Of a DNA stretch of 64,000 bases, positions 9,048-17,915 are shown in pieces (positions within the stretch are counted from its first letter, which is position 1; every line of letters starts with the position of its first letter). The position numbers and the translations under genes were made by a program. The stretch lies in the NCBI RefSeq assembly GCF_900187185.1, contig NZ_LT906465.1, positions 868,001-932,000 on the forward strand. Direction: 5' to 3'. Source of the stretch: Chryseobacterium taklimakanense (GTDB lineage: Bacteria; Bacteroidota; Bacteroidia; Flavobacteriales; Weeksellaceae). Below the pieces are notes generated by a model. The model saw only the letters and a list, made by a program, of their open reading frames with translations. It did not search any database and was not told where the DNA came from.

Positions 9048-10628
9048 TTATTTGATCAATTTTTTCACCTCTTCCAGTTCGTCGATTTCATCAGCAGTTT
9101 TGTCACGTCTCCAACGGACAATCCGCGGGAAACGAAGTGCTACACCACTTTTATGCCGGCTGCTGAAACCGATGCCTTCAAAGGCGATTTCGAAAACCAG
9201 TTCAGGTTTTACCGTTCGCACCGGCCCAAACTTTTCAATGGAATTTCTCGTCACAAAACGGCTCACTTCCATAATCTCTTTGTCGGTTAATCCAGAATAC
9301 GCTTTGGCTATCGTGACGAGTTTGTCTTCATTTTTCACTGCAAAAGTGTAATCGGTGTAATAACTGCTGCGTCTGCCGCTGCCTTTTTGAGCGTAAACCA
9401 GCACCGCGTCGATGGTTAGTGGATCTACTTTCCATTTCCACCAGTCGCCTTTTTTTCGCCCTGAATGATAGCTTGAATTTTTTTGTTTCAGCATCAAACC
9501 TTCGCTGTTGATTTCGCGGGATTTTTCACGGATTTCCTTTAAGTCATTATAATTTTCTGCCTCAATAATTTGAGAAAGAGAAATTTTGGTGTTTTGATTT
9601 TGAACCAATAAATCCTCCAGCATCTTTCTTCTTTTTGACAGTGGTTTTTCCCGAAGATCTTCACCTTTGAACTCCAGCATATCGTACGCAAAAACCTGTA
9701 CCGGAATTTCCTCCATCATTTTTTTGGTGATGTTTTTCCGGTTGAGCCTTTTCTGCAGTTCATTGAAATTCAGGACCTCATCATTCTTAACAGCGAGAAT
9801 TTCGCCATCAATAACAAAATCACCTTCAACATTTTCCAAAGTTTCCTTCAGTTCCGGAAATTGAGGTGTGACCAGTTCTTCACCTCTGGACCAGATAAAA
9901 ACTTCCCCGTTTCTTTTAATTAATTGCCCTCGAATGCCGTCCCATTTGTACTCAAACTGCCAGTCAGAAATTTCGCCCAAATCTTCAATTCCTTTTTCCA
10001 AAGGGTAAGCCAGGCAGAACGGATACGGCTTGGAATTGTCGGGATTGATGTTGGTGCCTTCGATTAAATCCTGAAAATTGACCTCATCGAAATTCCATTT
10101 ACCCATAATACTGTGCATCAGCTGGTTTTGCTCAATTTCGGAATATTTTGAAAGCGCATTGATAAGTAATTTTTTTGAGACACCGATTCGGAAACTGCCG
10201 CCAATCAACTTATTGAAGATGAAACGTTCGGTATAATCCAAACCGTTCCAGCTTTCGAGAACGTACTGTCTTTTCTCTTCTTCGGTTTTATCTTTAAGCT
10301 GCAAAAGTTCGCCCATCCATTCCGAGAGCGTTTTCTCGATATGATGTTCCGGCGCCGGGAGAATAAGGGAAAGCGTTTCACCCAAATCGCCGACAGAACT
10401 GTAACTCTCCACGAAAAGCCATTCCGGAAGTCCGGTAATTTCCAAAGCCCACTGTTTCAGATAATTTGTATTTACGGGGCGTTTTGGCCTTTTGCCCGTG
10501 AAAAGCGCGAGGAACCATAACTTATCGTTATCCGGAGCATTTTCCAGATAATTTACGATTGCATCAATTTTAGCATTGGTCTTATTGGTGCTTTCGAGGG
10601 ATGATATGAGTTGTGCAAAGTGTTTCAT
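9048..10628 (-). CDS. ATP-dependent DNA ligase, ligase-associated damage-response type
   Basis: Seals nicks using ATP. The nucleotidyltransferase motif I is EYKWDGIRG with the adenylated Lys at 228. Motif III (FVIDGEI), motif IV (EGLMLK) and motif V (WWKWK) follow, then an OB-fold ending in the RFPRI...D segment. The N-terminal 200 residues form the DNA-binding domain seen in this ligase group. There is no Ku gene in the window and no LigD-type polymerase domain, so this is the stand-alone bacterial LigC/LigB-like class. It sits 6 bp after the exonuclease gene and is very probably co-transcribed with it. Confidence 0.95.
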   Translation of the reverse strand: MKHFAQLISSLESTNKTNAKIDAIVNYLENAPDNDKLWFLALFTGKRPKRPVNTNYLKQWALEITGLPEWLFVESYSSVGDLGETLSLILPAPEHHIEKTLSEWMGELLQLKDKTEEEKRQYVLESWNGLDYTERFIFNKLIGGSFRIGVSKKLLINALSKYSEIEQNQLMHSIMGKWNFDEVNFQDLIEGTNINPDNSKPYPFCLAYPLEKGIEDLGEISDWQFEYKWDGIRGQLIKRNGEVFIWSRGEELVTPQFPELKETLENVEGDFVIDGEILAVKNDEVLNFNELQKRLNRKNITKKMMEEIPVQVFAYDMLEFKGEDLREKPLSKRRKMLEDLLVQNQNTKISLSQIIEAENYNDLKEIREKSREINSEGLMLKQKNSSYHSGRKKGDWWKWKVDPLTIDAVLVYAQKGSGRRSSYYTDYTFAVKNEDKLVTIAKAYSGLTDKEIMEVSRFVTRNSIEKFGPVRTVKPELVFEIAFEGIGFSSRHKSGVALRFPRIVRWRRDKTADEIDELEEVKKLIK

Positions 10629-10634
10629 CGCTGG

Positions 10635-11669
10635 TTATTCAGTATCATTCTTTTCTTCCAAAATTTCTTTTTCCCCGGTTTCCTCGTCGCCGAAAATAGT
10701 TTGAAGTTCCACGGCATTGATCCCTATTTCATTTAAATATTTAGCAAAAACCGCAGTCTGCCCGTGCGTGACAAAAACCTTTTCGGCTTCGGTGGCTTTC
10801 ACGGTATTTAGAAGTCCGGTCCAGTCTGCATGATCAGAAATTGCAAAGCCAGCATCCGCGGAGCGCCAGCGCCTGGATCCGCGAACCTGCATCCAGCCGG
10901 AACAAATCGCTGTGGCACGATCCGGAATTTTTTTTATCACATTGCTGTCCAACAGTGCTGGCGGAACGATGACGATTTCACCTTTTGTTTCTTTATAATT
11001 TTCAAAGAAGTTAACGGTTTCATACTTTGGCAGGTCAATTCCGACACTTTCAATGGCGTCGTTGAGTTTAGCAATAGAACTGTGCACGAAAATCCTACCC
11101 TGTCCTTCGACTGATTTCATAATGCGCTGCGCTTTTCCCAAAGAATAGCCCACAAAAACGGAAGTCTTACCGTTTTCGCGGTTATTTTCTGCCCAGGTCC
11201 GCATTTTTTCGGAATAATCTTCAGGTTTCAGCCAGTTGTAAATCGGCAACCCGAAAGTGCTTTCCGTGATAAATTCATTGCATTTCACCAATTCAAAAGG
11301 TGTGGAAATTCCGTCGTCATCAACTTTGTAATCCCCTGAAAACACGATTACATAACCTTTCCATTCCATCCTGATCTGTGCAGAACCTACGATATGCCCT
11401 GCCGGGAAAAACGAGACTTTCACCCCGTTGATATTGATTTCCTCGGCATATTCCAGGCTCTGTATTTCAATGTCCTCACCAATTCTGTGCTTTAAAACAG
11501 GTTTGGTATAGTGGTGGCAGAGGTATTTCTTCATGCCCCAACGTGCGTGGTCGCCATGGCCGTGCGAAATCACAGCCAGATCAACCGGCCGCCACGGATC
11601 GATATAAAACTTCCCGGGAACGCAGTAAATGCCTTTATTAGTGAATTTGATGAAAGACGTTTTTTTCAA
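10635..11669 (-). CDS. Ligase-associated DNA-damage-response exonuclease (metallo-beta-lactamase fold)
   Basis: Beta-CASP/SNM1-like nuclease family member. The metal site SHGHGDHARWG gives H36, H38, D40 and H41; later ligands appear in GHIVGS and FSGDYKVD, and near the C-terminus in ISDHADW and VTHGQ. Such proteins are annotated as mRNA-3'-end-processing-like, but next to a ligase and an Lhr helicase they belong to the repair cassette. It is the first gene of the cassette. Upstream lies a 147-bp divergent gap toward the stress pair at 11817. Confidence 0.92.
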   Translation of the reverse strand: MKKTSFIKFTNKGIYCVPGKFYIDPWRPVDLAVISHGHGDHARWGMKKYLCHHYTKPVLKHRIGEDIEIQSLEYAEEININGVKVSFFPAGHIVGSAQIRMEWKGYVIVFSGDYKVDDDGISTPFELVKCNEFITESTFGLPIYNWLKPEDYSEKMRTWAENNRENGKTSVFVGYSLGKAQRIMKSVEGQGRIFVHSSIAKLNDAIESVGIDLPKYETVNFFENYKETKGEIVIVPPALLDSNVIKKIPDRATAICSGWMQVRGSRRWRSADAGFAISDHADWTGLLNTVKATEAEKVFVTHGQTAVFAKYLNEIGINAVELQTIFGDEETGEKEILEEKNDTE

Positions 11670-11761
11670 GAATATGGAGATTATTCCGGTAAAATTAAAT
11701 GAAAAAACAAAGAAAAACCGGACTTTCCCGAATTATATAATTTTCTCTAAAAATGGTGTAA

Positions 11762-11791
11762 TTGGATACTGAGCCGCAACCGATAGTTTTG
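11762..11791 (+). promoter_or_regulatory. Bacteroidota-type promoter for the stress pair
   Basis: TTG at 11762-11764, a 19-base spacer, then TAGTTTTG at 11784-11791. This fits the Bacteroidota consensus TTG-N19-TAnnTTTG exactly. The start codon of the downstream gene is 25 bases after the box. Confidence 0.75.
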
Positions 11792-11816
11792 TAAAACCAA
11801 ATCACAAAATAATATT

Positions 11817-12326
11817 ATGTCAACAGAAAATTTGCATAGCCAGGAAGCTGTGAAAAAACTGAAAGAACTTTCGGAAAGCGCAAGGACCTGTATGTTCTGC
11901 ACCGAACTTTCTACTCTTCCAAACAATGCGCGGCCCATGTCACTGCAGGAATGCGACCAAGAAGGCAACCTGTGGTTTATCAGCAGCAGCGACAGCAACA
12001 AAAATTTTGAAATAAAGGAGGACAACCGCGTCCAGCTATATTTCATGAACAACGGCAGCTCCGAATATCTGTCAATTTTTGGAAAAGCATACATTTACAC
12101 TGATAAAAATACCATTGAAGATAAATGGTCTTCATTTGCCAACGCCTGGTTCGAGGAAGGCAAAGATGACCCAAAGGTTACGATCATCCGTGTAACGCCG
12201 GATGAAACCTATTACTGGGATACAAAAGCCGGTAAGTTCGTTTCGATGGTTACATTCATCGCGTCAGCCGTAACAGGGATTAAAACCGACAACAGCGACG
12301 GTGTGGAAGGAAACTTAACTGTATAA
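11817..12326 (+). CDS. Pyridoxamine-5'-phosphate-oxidase-fold general stress protein
   Basis: A 169-residue split-barrel flavin-binding protein of the general-stress (GsiB/YzzA-like) family. The core includes MFCTELS, an ARPMSLQE segment, LWFISSSDSNKNFEI and YLSIFGKAYI; proteins of this kind bind FMN or FAD. The enzymatic role in stress is not defined. It is followed after 12 bp by dps, and a good promoter precedes it, so the two form a small stress operon. Confidence 0.88.
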   Translation: MSTENLHSQEAVKKLKELSESARTCMFCTELSTLPNNARPMSLQECDQEGNLWFISSSDSNKNFEIKEDNRVQLYFMNNGSSEYLSIFGKAYIYTDKNTIEDKWSSFANAWFEEGKDDPKVTIIRVTPDETYYWDTKAGKFVSMVTFIASAVTGIKTDNSDGVEGNLTV

Positions 12327-12338
12327 AAAATTATTATT

Positions 12339-12854
12339 ATGAGACCTGATTTAGGAATACCAGCAAAAAATCTGGATGCTATTTATGAAATCCTGAACAA
12401 AGTCCTTGCAGATGGAAACATCCTTTACATCAAATTGAGAAAATACCACTGGAATCTTTCCGGAGACAATTTTATGGAGCTTCACCTTCTGTTCGAAGAC
12501 CAGTATGATGCTGTGGCTGAAGCTATTGATGCTGTAGCTGAAAGAATCAGCACACTTGGGGGCACTGCAATAGGAACAACTTCTGAATTTGCAAAATACT
12601 CGCAGCTGACCGAAGCACCGGGGAAAGTACCTGACACCCAGGGCATGCTTCACGACCTGGTCAATGACCACGAAAGCATCATCAAATCTCTGCGCCAGTT
12701 TATAGGCGATACCGATGAGAAATATGGCGATGTGGGAACATCAGATTTCCTGACCGGATTGATCCAGGATCACGAAAAGATGGCCTGGAAACTCAGAAAA
12801 TATTTTAAGGATACGCCCGCTGCATCTACGGCGAAAAAAACTGCGAAAAAGTAA
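12339..12854 (+). CDS. dps: Dps family DNA-binding ferritin-like protein
   Basis: A mini-ferritin that oxidises and stores iron and protects DNA under starvation and peroxide stress. The inter-subunit ferroxidase ligands are visible: H37 (followed by W), H49, D64 and E68. The helix with DQYDAVAEAIDAVAERI is typical. The C-terminus is a short Ala/Lys tail (TAKKTAKK), and such tails often contact DNA. Length is 171 aa. It lies second in the operon after the flavin-fold stress protein, with a terminator just after the stop. Confidence 0.95.
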   Translation: MRPDLGIPAKNLDAIYEILNKVLADGNILYIKLRKYHWNLSGDNFMELHLLFEDQYDAVAEAIDAVAERISTLGGTAIGTTSEFAKYSQLTEAPGKVPDTQGMLHDLVNDHESIIKSLRQFIGDTDEKYGDVGTSDFLTGLIQDHEKMAWKLRKYFKDTPAASTAKKTAKK

Positions 12855-12874
12855 GTTATTTTTTTAAAAAAAGG

Positions 12875-12903
12875 AATCCGCCGCAACTCTGTTTGGGCGG
12901 ATT
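12875..12903 (+). terminator. Rho-independent terminator after dps
   Basis: Stem AATCCGCC / GGCGGATT with a 13-base loop, followed by TTTTTCTT. It starts 20 bp after the dps stop. Confidence 0.85.
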
Positions 12904-12909
12904 TTTTCT

Positions 12910-13101
12910 TAGAGCCTTTTCCAAAATCTGCAAAAAAAATTAATTAAAAATCCCTCGGAATTTCCGACAACTTTTAATGATCCGTTGTTCGTAATTTTAG
13001 TTTTTTGATGAACTTGACGAAAAGGCAAACAGCAAAATTTCGACGCAGTCAGTGCGAAAGTGAATTTCAGTGGTGAAATTAACCGCAGAAACTTCGTACT
13101 G
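12910..13101. other. Intergenic space between dps and lipA terminators, possible gene relic
   Basis: About 190 bp bounded by two hairpins. There is no convincing gene. On the minus strand, bases 12960-13004 can be read as KTKITNNGSLKVVGN, which resembles the start of flavobacterial CDGSH-type iron-sulfur proteins, but no Cys3-His cluster follows. It could be a decayed fragment or coincidence. Confidence 0.3.
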
Positions 13102-13144
13102 AAAAGCAAAACCCTTCCAGAAATTTCGGAAGGGTTTTGCTTTT
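13102..13144. terminator. Bidirectional terminator beyond lipA
   Basis: A perfect 17-bp inverted repeat (AAAAGCAAAACCCTTCC against its complement) with a 9-base loop and T-runs on both sides. It lies 33 bp downstream of the lipA stop and works best as the lipA terminator. Confidence 0.85.
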
Positions 13145-13177
13145 ATTTTAGCTCAGTTGTGAGCGTATTTCGACATT

Positions 13178-14044
13178 TTAATGAATATGTTTTTCGGCGT
13201 GATAAGAACTGCGAACCAGCGGTGAACTTTCCACGTGACGGAAGCCTAAACTTCTCGCAAAAGCACCGTATTCATCAAATTCTTCCGGGGTGATGAATTT
13301 CTTTACCGGCAGATGTTTCTTCGTAGGCTGAAGGTATTGCCCAAGTGTAATGACATCGACATTTGCATTGCGTACATCCTCAATCGTCTGAAAAACTTCG
13401 TCTTTTTCCTCACCCAAACCCAGCATGATCCCGGTTTTGGTGCGGTTTTGTCCGGCTTCTTTTAAATATCTTAAAACATCAAGGCTTCTTTCATATTTGG
13501 CCTGAATTCTGACTTCTCGGGTGAGGCGTTTCACGGTTTCCATATTGTGTGAAATCACTTCCGGAGCAACTTCAACCAAACGGTCGATATGCTTATGAAT
13601 TCCCTGGAAATCGGGAATCAAAGTTTCCATTGTGGTTCCGGGAGAGATTCTGCGCACGGCATTTACTGTTTCGGCCCAAAGGATCGAACCCATATCTTTC
13701 AAATCGTCACGGTCAACCGAGGTTAGCACCGCATGTTTGATTTTCATGAGCTTAATGGAACGCGCTACTTTTTCAGGTTCATCCCAATTGACGTCGAGAG
13801 GTTTTCCGGTCTTTACGCCACAAAATCCGCAGCTTCTCGTACAGATGTTTCCGAGAATCATAAAAGTTGCGGTGCCCTCGCCCCAGCATTCACCCATATT
13901 TGGGCAGCTTCCGCTTTGGCAAATGGTGTTGAGTTTATATTTATCTACCAAAGTGCGGAGTTCACGGTAATTTTTTCCGGTGGGAAGCTTTACGCGGATC
14001 CATTTTGGTTTTTGTACGGTGGTATCTAGAATTTGATTTTCCAT
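13178..14044 (-). CDS. lipA: Lipoyl synthase
   Basis: Radical-SAM enzyme that inserts two sulfur atoms into octanoyl groups on lipoyl domains of 2-oxoacid dehydrogenases and the glycine cleavage system. Both 4Fe-4S sites are complete: the auxiliary cluster C42, C47 and C53 ([13 protein letters not shown]) and the radical-SAM CxxxCxxC at C68, C72 and C75. The conserved C-terminal RSSYHA is present. Length is 288 aa, normal. A TAATTTTG box at 14062-14069 on the minus strand precedes it. The gene is monocistronic; no lipB is nearby. Confidence 0.97.
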   Translation of the reverse strand: MENQILDTTVQKPKWIRVKLPTGKNYRELRTLVDKYKLNTICQSGSCPNMGECWGEGTATFMILGNICTRSCGFCGVKTGKPLDVNWDEPEKVARSIKLMKIKHAVLTSVDRDDLKDMGSILWAETVNAVRRISPGTTMETLIPDFQGIHKHIDRLVEVAPEVISHNMETVKRLTREVRIQAKYERSLDVLRYLKEAGQNRTKTGIMLGLGEEKDEVFQTIEDVRNANVDVITLGQYLQPTKKHLPVKKFITPEEFDEYGAFARSLGFRHVESSPLVRSSYHAEKHIH

Positions 14045-14061
14045 TTTTGAAGTTGAAATTA

Positions 14062-14069
14062 CAAAATTA
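14062..14069 (-). promoter_or_regulatory. -7 box of lipA promoter
   Basis: TAATTTTG on the minus strand fits TAnnTTTG and lies 17 bases before the lipA ATG. No clear TTG element is found at the expected distance. Confidence 0.5.
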
Positions 14070-14176
14070 CGGAAATTTTAAATGGAAATGTTAACTCCAC
14101 AAACACATGGATTAAAGGGAGCGCCCAACCTTTAAAAAAAACACTCATTTACTGCGGAACTGTTGCAGTTTGAAAA

Positions 14177-14737
14177 TTATTCCGGGTTGAAGTCGCTGTC
14201 TTTCAGCAGAGCGGCAAGGATTTTTTTGGCGCGCATGATGCGGACTTTCGTGTTTGAGACAGACAAATTAAGTTCTTCAGAGATTTCTTTGATGCTTTTT
14301 TCCTCGAAAAACCGCATACGCAGGATTTCCTGATAATTAGCATCCATACTTTCCACGATCTTCAGGATTTTCTTTTGCTCTTCGGCAGAAATAAGTAGTT
14401 CTTCCGGTGATTTGGCGAACTGGTTGCGCACATCGTGAAGCTCGGCGGTTGCATCCTCATTCTCGCGGCTTCTTTTGCGCCAAAAGTCGATTACCGTATT
14501 TTGCGCAATGGTGAGAACCCACGTTTTAAACTGGAAATTGGGATCGTAAATATCGAGCTTGTTGAGGACTTTCGAGAATACATTCACCGTTATTTCATCG
14601 GCATCGTTCCCGTCTTTCACTTTTTTCAGGACAAAGGAAAACACATCAACCCAAAACGCGTTAATCAGTTGCGTCTGGGCTTTCTGGTCTTTTTCCTGTG
14701 CTTTTCGGATCAGTGCAAGAAGTTGAGCTTCATTCAT
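14177..14737 (-). CDS. RNA polymerase sigma factor, ECF (sigma-70 family)
   Basis: A two-domain sigma factor: region 2 (ADEITVNVFSKVLN, then FKTWVLTIAQNTVIDFWR) and region 4 with a helix-turn-helix (EEKSIKEISEELNLSVSNTKVRIMRAKK). I use the ATG at 14737 (186 aa), which opens with MNEAQLLALIRKAQ; a GTG at 14779 would add 14 residues of uncharacteristic sequence. No anti-sigma gene adjoins it. The gene upstream on the same strand (51 bp away) encodes a small lipoprotein that could be a sensor or just a neighbour. Confidence 0.9.
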   Translation of the reverse strand: MNEAQLLALIRKAQEKDQKAQTQLINAFWVDVFSFVLKKVKDGNDADEITVNVFSKVLNKLDIYDPNFQFKTWVLTIAQNTVIDFWRKRSRENEDATAELHDVRNQFAKSPEELLISAEEQKKILKIVESMDANYQEILRMRFFEEKSIKEISEELNLSVSNTKVRIMRAKKILAALLKDSDFNPE

Positions 14738-14788
14738 ACCTGCCACAAAAATAGGAATTTGAGCGGTAACACGCGACACCGGAAGATA

Positions 14789-15226
14789 TTATTCGGCAAG
14801 AAGATTGTAGGTTTTTCCACGTTGCCTGAAGATGGCACCGTTGCCTTTTACAAAAAACTCATCTGAATCTTTTCCGTTTTTATAAAGTATGGTAGAATCT
14901 GTTTTTTCTTTTTCGTAAAGCCAGGGCAATTCCTTGTTGTTTTCAGTTAAAACCACGACCGGAGCTCCCTCGGCATCACGTTTGAAGTTGGCTTTCACCG
15001 ATTTTCCTTCGCCGGAATAAATGGCAATGGCCTCTCCCATTTCTTCAATTTTTTTTATATTTCTTTGAAATACGGAAAGTGAATCTCCCGTAATCAGCGA
15101 ATCCACAGCGTGTGAAACGATGTCGCCGGTGGTATCGCCTAAAGTTTCGGTGAGTTTTTGGGTTTGCTTGGTGCAGGAAACCTGGCAAATTATAAGGAGA
15201 ATGAATACTTTGCGCAGAATTTTCAT
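14789..15226 (-). CDS. Small lipoprotein of unknown function upstream of the sigma factor
   Basis: A 145-residue predicted lipoprotein: signal peptide ending in CQVSC (acylated Cys at 19), then a Thr/Asp-rich segment and a mixed beta region (SVFQRNIKKIEEMGEAIAIY, then the strand-rich KANFKRDAEGAPVVVL). I do not recognise the family. It lies 51 bp upstream of the ECF sigma gene on the same strand, so the two are probably co-transcribed. Confidence 0.75.
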   Translation of the reverse strand: MKILRKVFILLIICQVSCTKQTQKLTETLGDTTGDIVSHAVDSLITGDSLSVFQRNIKKIEEMGEAIAIYSGEGKSVKANFKRDAEGAPVVVLTENNKELPWLYEKEKTDSTILYKNGKDSDEFFVKGNGAIFRQRGKTYNLLAE

Positions 15227-15612
15227 ATTATTTTTAATTTTTATTGATAAAGTGCCTTACATAACACATTTCCTGTTTGGAAGACAATATACGTTCCAGA
15301 GATTACGGTTTCTTTACAGGATTTTTGCCAGGCTTTGCAGGATTCGCTTTAATAGCACACAGACCCAACGTAATGTACTGGGCTTATTTCTGAATCGGGA
15401 AAACCGAATCCTGCGTGAGTGATGGTAAGGGTGCGAGCGCAGCGAGCAGTATGAAGCGGAGCGGAATACCGGAACGAAGTGCAGCCCTGCACAGCACGGC
15501 GCGAGTGAGCGAATGGTTGGGCGCGACGAGGAAGGAGGAGCGCCAAATAATGAGCGAACGAGGGACACGCCAAAAAAATTAATATCTTTGCACTTTCAAA
15601 AATTTTGACGGA
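15227..15612. other. 386-bp intergenic region with a GC-rich iterated segment before tyrS
   Basis: There is no credible gene. Bases 15430-15555 are clearly richer in G+C than the surroundings and built from repeated words such as GCGAGCG, GCAGCGAGC, GAGCGGA and GCGCGAGTGAGCGA, ending in GGAGCGCC. Open frames here are low-complexity by-products. It looks like an interspersed repeat or a structured element. A similar palindromic motif stands at 1220-1240. Confidence 0.5.
15583..15590 (+). promoter_or_regulatory. -7 box of tyrS promoter
   Basis: TATCTTTG, a full match to TAnnTTTG, 22 bases before the tyrS ATG. Confidence 0.6.
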
Positions 15613-16908
15613 ATGAATGCTTTTATTGAGGAACTTAAATGGCGCGGACTGTACGCGGATATGATGCCCGGAACAGATGAACAACTGAATAAGGAAGTTA
15701 CGACGGCGTATATCGGTTTCGATCCAACAGCAGATTCCCTGCACATCGGGAGTTTGATTCAGATAAAAATTCTGGCCCATTTTCAGCAGCATGGCCACAA
15801 ACCGATTGCTTTGGTGGGCGGTGCCACCGGAATGATTGGTGACCCAACGGGCAAATCTTCGGAACGAAACCTTTTGGATGAAGCTACGCTGAATTATTTT
15901 GTGGACTGCCTGAAAGCGCAGCTTTCGAAATTTCTGGATTTTACAGGTGAAGGTGAAAACCGCGCCGAGCTGGTGAACAACTACGACTGGATGAAGGATA
16001 TCTCGTTCCTGCAGTTTGCCAAAGACATCGGAAAGCACATTACCGTGAACTATATGATGGCAAAAGATTCGGTAAAAAAGCGTTTCAGCGGCGAGGAAGG
16101 CGTTGAGGGAATGAGTTTTACGGAATTCACCTACCAACTTTTGCAGGGTTACGATTTCCTGCATCTGTACAAAGAAAAAAACGTGAAACTGCAGATGGGC
16201 GGCAGCGACCAGTGGGGAAATATCACCACAGGAACTGAACTGATCCGCCGGAAAGTGCAGGGCGAAGCATTTGCGCTGACGGTTCCACTGATCACAAAAT
16301 CCGACGGTTCCAAATTCGGAAAATCTGAAAGCGGCGAAAATTACTGGCTTGACCCGAAGAAAACTTCGCCATACAAATTTTACCAGTTTTGGCTGAATGC
16401 GACAGATGAAGATGCGGAACGCTTCATAAAATTCTATACTTTCCTGCCAAAGGAGGAGATCGAAGCTTTAATTGCAGAACATAAAACTGCACCGCATGAA
16501 AGAAAACTGCAGAAAAAACTTGCGGAGGAAGTGACGGTTTGGGTTCATAACCGCGAGGAATATGAGAAAGCAGTGAAAGCCTCAGAGATCCTTTTTGGCA
16601 AATCCACAGCAGAAGATCTGGTAAGCCTGGATGAAGAAATTTTCCTGGAAATTTTTGACGGTGTGCCGCAAAAGGAAGTTGCGAAAACTGAAATCATCGG
16701 TGCCAATATTACAGATCTTTTGACCGAAAAGTCCGGATTTTTGAAATCGAAAAGTGAAGCGCAGCGCGAGCTGAAAGGTAACGCAATCTCCGTAAACAAA
16801 GAAAAAATCGGTGATTCTTTCACAGCACAGGAAAGCGACCTGATTGACGGTAAATTCCTGCTTTTACAGAAAGGCAAGAAGAACTACTTCATCATCAAAG
16901 CCAACTAA
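15613..16908 (+). CDS. tyrS: Tyrosyl-tRNA synthetase
   Basis: Class I aminoacyl-tRNA synthetase charging tRNA-Tyr. HIGS (44-47) is the HIGH motif, KFGKS (234-238) the KMSKS motif, and GGSDQWGN the tyrosine/ATP site segment. The C-terminal 80 residues form an S4-type RNA-binding domain. At 431 aa it is the TyrRS-alpha bacterial form. The gene has its own promoter and a terminator 20 bp after the stop. Confidence 0.97.
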   Translation: MNAFIEELKWRGLYADMMPGTDEQLNKEVTTAYIGFDPTADSLHIGSLIQIKILAHFQQHGHKPIALVGGATGMIGDPTGKSSERNLLDEATLNYFVDCLKAQLSKFLDFTGEGENRAELVNNYDWMKDISFLQFAKDIGKHITVNYMMAKDSVKKRFSGEEGVEGMSFTEFTYQLLQGYDFLHLYKEKNVKLQMGGSDQWGNITTGTELIRRKVQGEAFALTVPLITKSDGSKFGKSESGENYWLDPKKTSPYKFYQFWLNATDEDAERFIKFYTFLPKEEIEALIAEHKTAPHERKLQKKLAEEVTVWVHNREEYEKAVKASEILFGKSTAEDLVSLDEEIFLEIFDGVPQKEVAKTEIIGANITDLLTEKSGFLKSKSEAQRELKGNAISVNKEKIGDSFTAQESDLIDGKFLLLQKGKKNYFIIKAN

Positions 16909-16927
16909 AACAGCAATTAAATAAGAG

Positions 16928-16955
16928 AAAAGCCGGCCGCTGCCGGCTTTTTCTT
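16928..16955 (+). terminator. Rho-independent terminator after tyrS
   Basis: Stem AAAAGCCGGC / GCCGGCTTTT with a 4-base loop, followed by TTCTTTT. Confidence 0.9.
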
Positions 16956-16997
16956 TTGATAATGCGTAACTTTACATAATCTAATTAAAATTAAAGA

Positions 16998-17753
16998 ATG
17001 GCAATTATAATTTTCATCATCGTCCTTTGGTATTCGGGACTGTTTTTCCAGACGTTTTTTCTTCACCGGTATGCGGCGCACCAAACTTTCACCATGTCGA
17101 GATTTGGTGAGAAACTTTGTTATGTTTTGACATGGATCACTCAGGGTTCCAATTATTTAAGTGCCTATGGCTATGGTGTGATGCACCGAATGCACCACGC
17201 TTTTGCCGATACCGAGAAAGATCCGCATTCGCCTAAATACGATCCAAATCCGCTCGCCATGATGTGGCGCACCAAAAACATTTATCAGCAAATCAACAAA
17301 CAGAAAATCGCCGTAGAGGAAAAATTTACCAAGAATGTTCCCCAGTGGAAATCGTTTGACCGTTTTGCAAGTTCATGGGGCTCAAGAATCGGCTGGGGTG
17401 TTTTGTACACACTCTTTTTTATCTTTTTTGCGGAACAGTGGTGGCACTGGCTGTTTTTGCCGGTAGCATATCTCATGGCGCCGATTCATGGGATGATCAT
17501 CAACTGGTTCGGTCATATCTACGGTTATGTAAATTTCAAAGTGAATGATACCTCAAAGAATCTGTTTCGCTTCGACTGGCTGATGCTGGGTGAAGGTTAT
17601 CATAACAATCACCATAAATTCGGCGGAAGGCCCAATTTCGGCGGAGTGCGCTGGCACGAAATCGATGTCACTTACCTGATCATGCTGGCTCTTGAAAAGC
17701 TTGGCTGGATTAAACTGAAGCGTGTAACGGTAACTCCGAAAAGGGAGGTTTAA
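16998..17753 (+). CDS. Membrane fatty-acid (acyl-CoA type) desaturase
   Basis: Di-iron integral membrane desaturase that introduces a double bond into fatty acyl chains. The histidine boxes are HRYAAH (23-28), HRMHH (63-67) and HNNHH (202-206). Four or more hydrophobic stretches (about 3-22, 40-58, 130-150 and 155-175) fit the family. It is shorter (251 aa) than the delta-9 desaturases with a cytochrome b5 domain, so electrons must come from a separate donor. A hairpin terminator lies just downstream. Confidence 0.93.
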   Translation: MAIIIFIIVLWYSGLFFQTFFLHRYAAHQTFTMSRFGEKLCYVLTWITQGSNYLSAYGYGVMHRMHHAFADTEKDPHSPKYDPNPLAMMWRTKNIYQQINKQKIAVEEKFTKNVPQWKSFDRFASSWGSRIGWGVLYTLFFIFFAEQWWHWLFLPVAYLMAPIHGMIINWFGHIYGYVNFKVNDTSKNLFRFDWLMLGEGYHNNHHKFGGRPNFGGVRWHEIDVTYLIMLALEKLGWIKLKRVTVTPKREV

Positions 17754-17772
17754 CAGTAACATTTTAAGGCAT

Positions 17773-17802
17773 AAATTTCGGACAGCGATGTCCGGAATTT
17801 TT
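17773..17802 (+). terminator. Terminator after the desaturase gene
   Basis: A 12-bp stem (AAATTTCGGACA / TGTCCGGAATTT, one G-T pair) with a 4-base loop and trailing T-run. Confidence 0.75.
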
Positions 17803-17903
17803 GGTTAAAGGCTATTCCTATTTAAAGTGTTTTGTGAGTTTCAACCTAAAACTTTAAGCATCAGCACTCATTTTTTCCATCAAAACACATTAATATTTTA
17901 AAT

Positions 17904-17911
17904 TATCTTTG
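17904..17911 (+). promoter_or_regulatory. -7 box directly before the esterase start codon
   Basis: TATCTTTG ends four bases before the ATG at 17916. Transcription from this box would begin at or next to the start codon, giving a leaderless mRNA. No TTG element is clear upstream. Confidence 0.55.
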
Positions 17912-17915
17912 CTGA

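Noticed and set aside
14738-14779. GTG start 14 codons upstream in the sigma-factor gene
   Set aside because: The extra residues do not fit sigma region 1/2, and the ATG at 14737 gives the family-typical N-terminus.
15349-15568. Open frames on the minus strand in front of tyrS
   Set aside because: They run across the GC-rich iterated block and into tyrS, are low complexity, and have no family.
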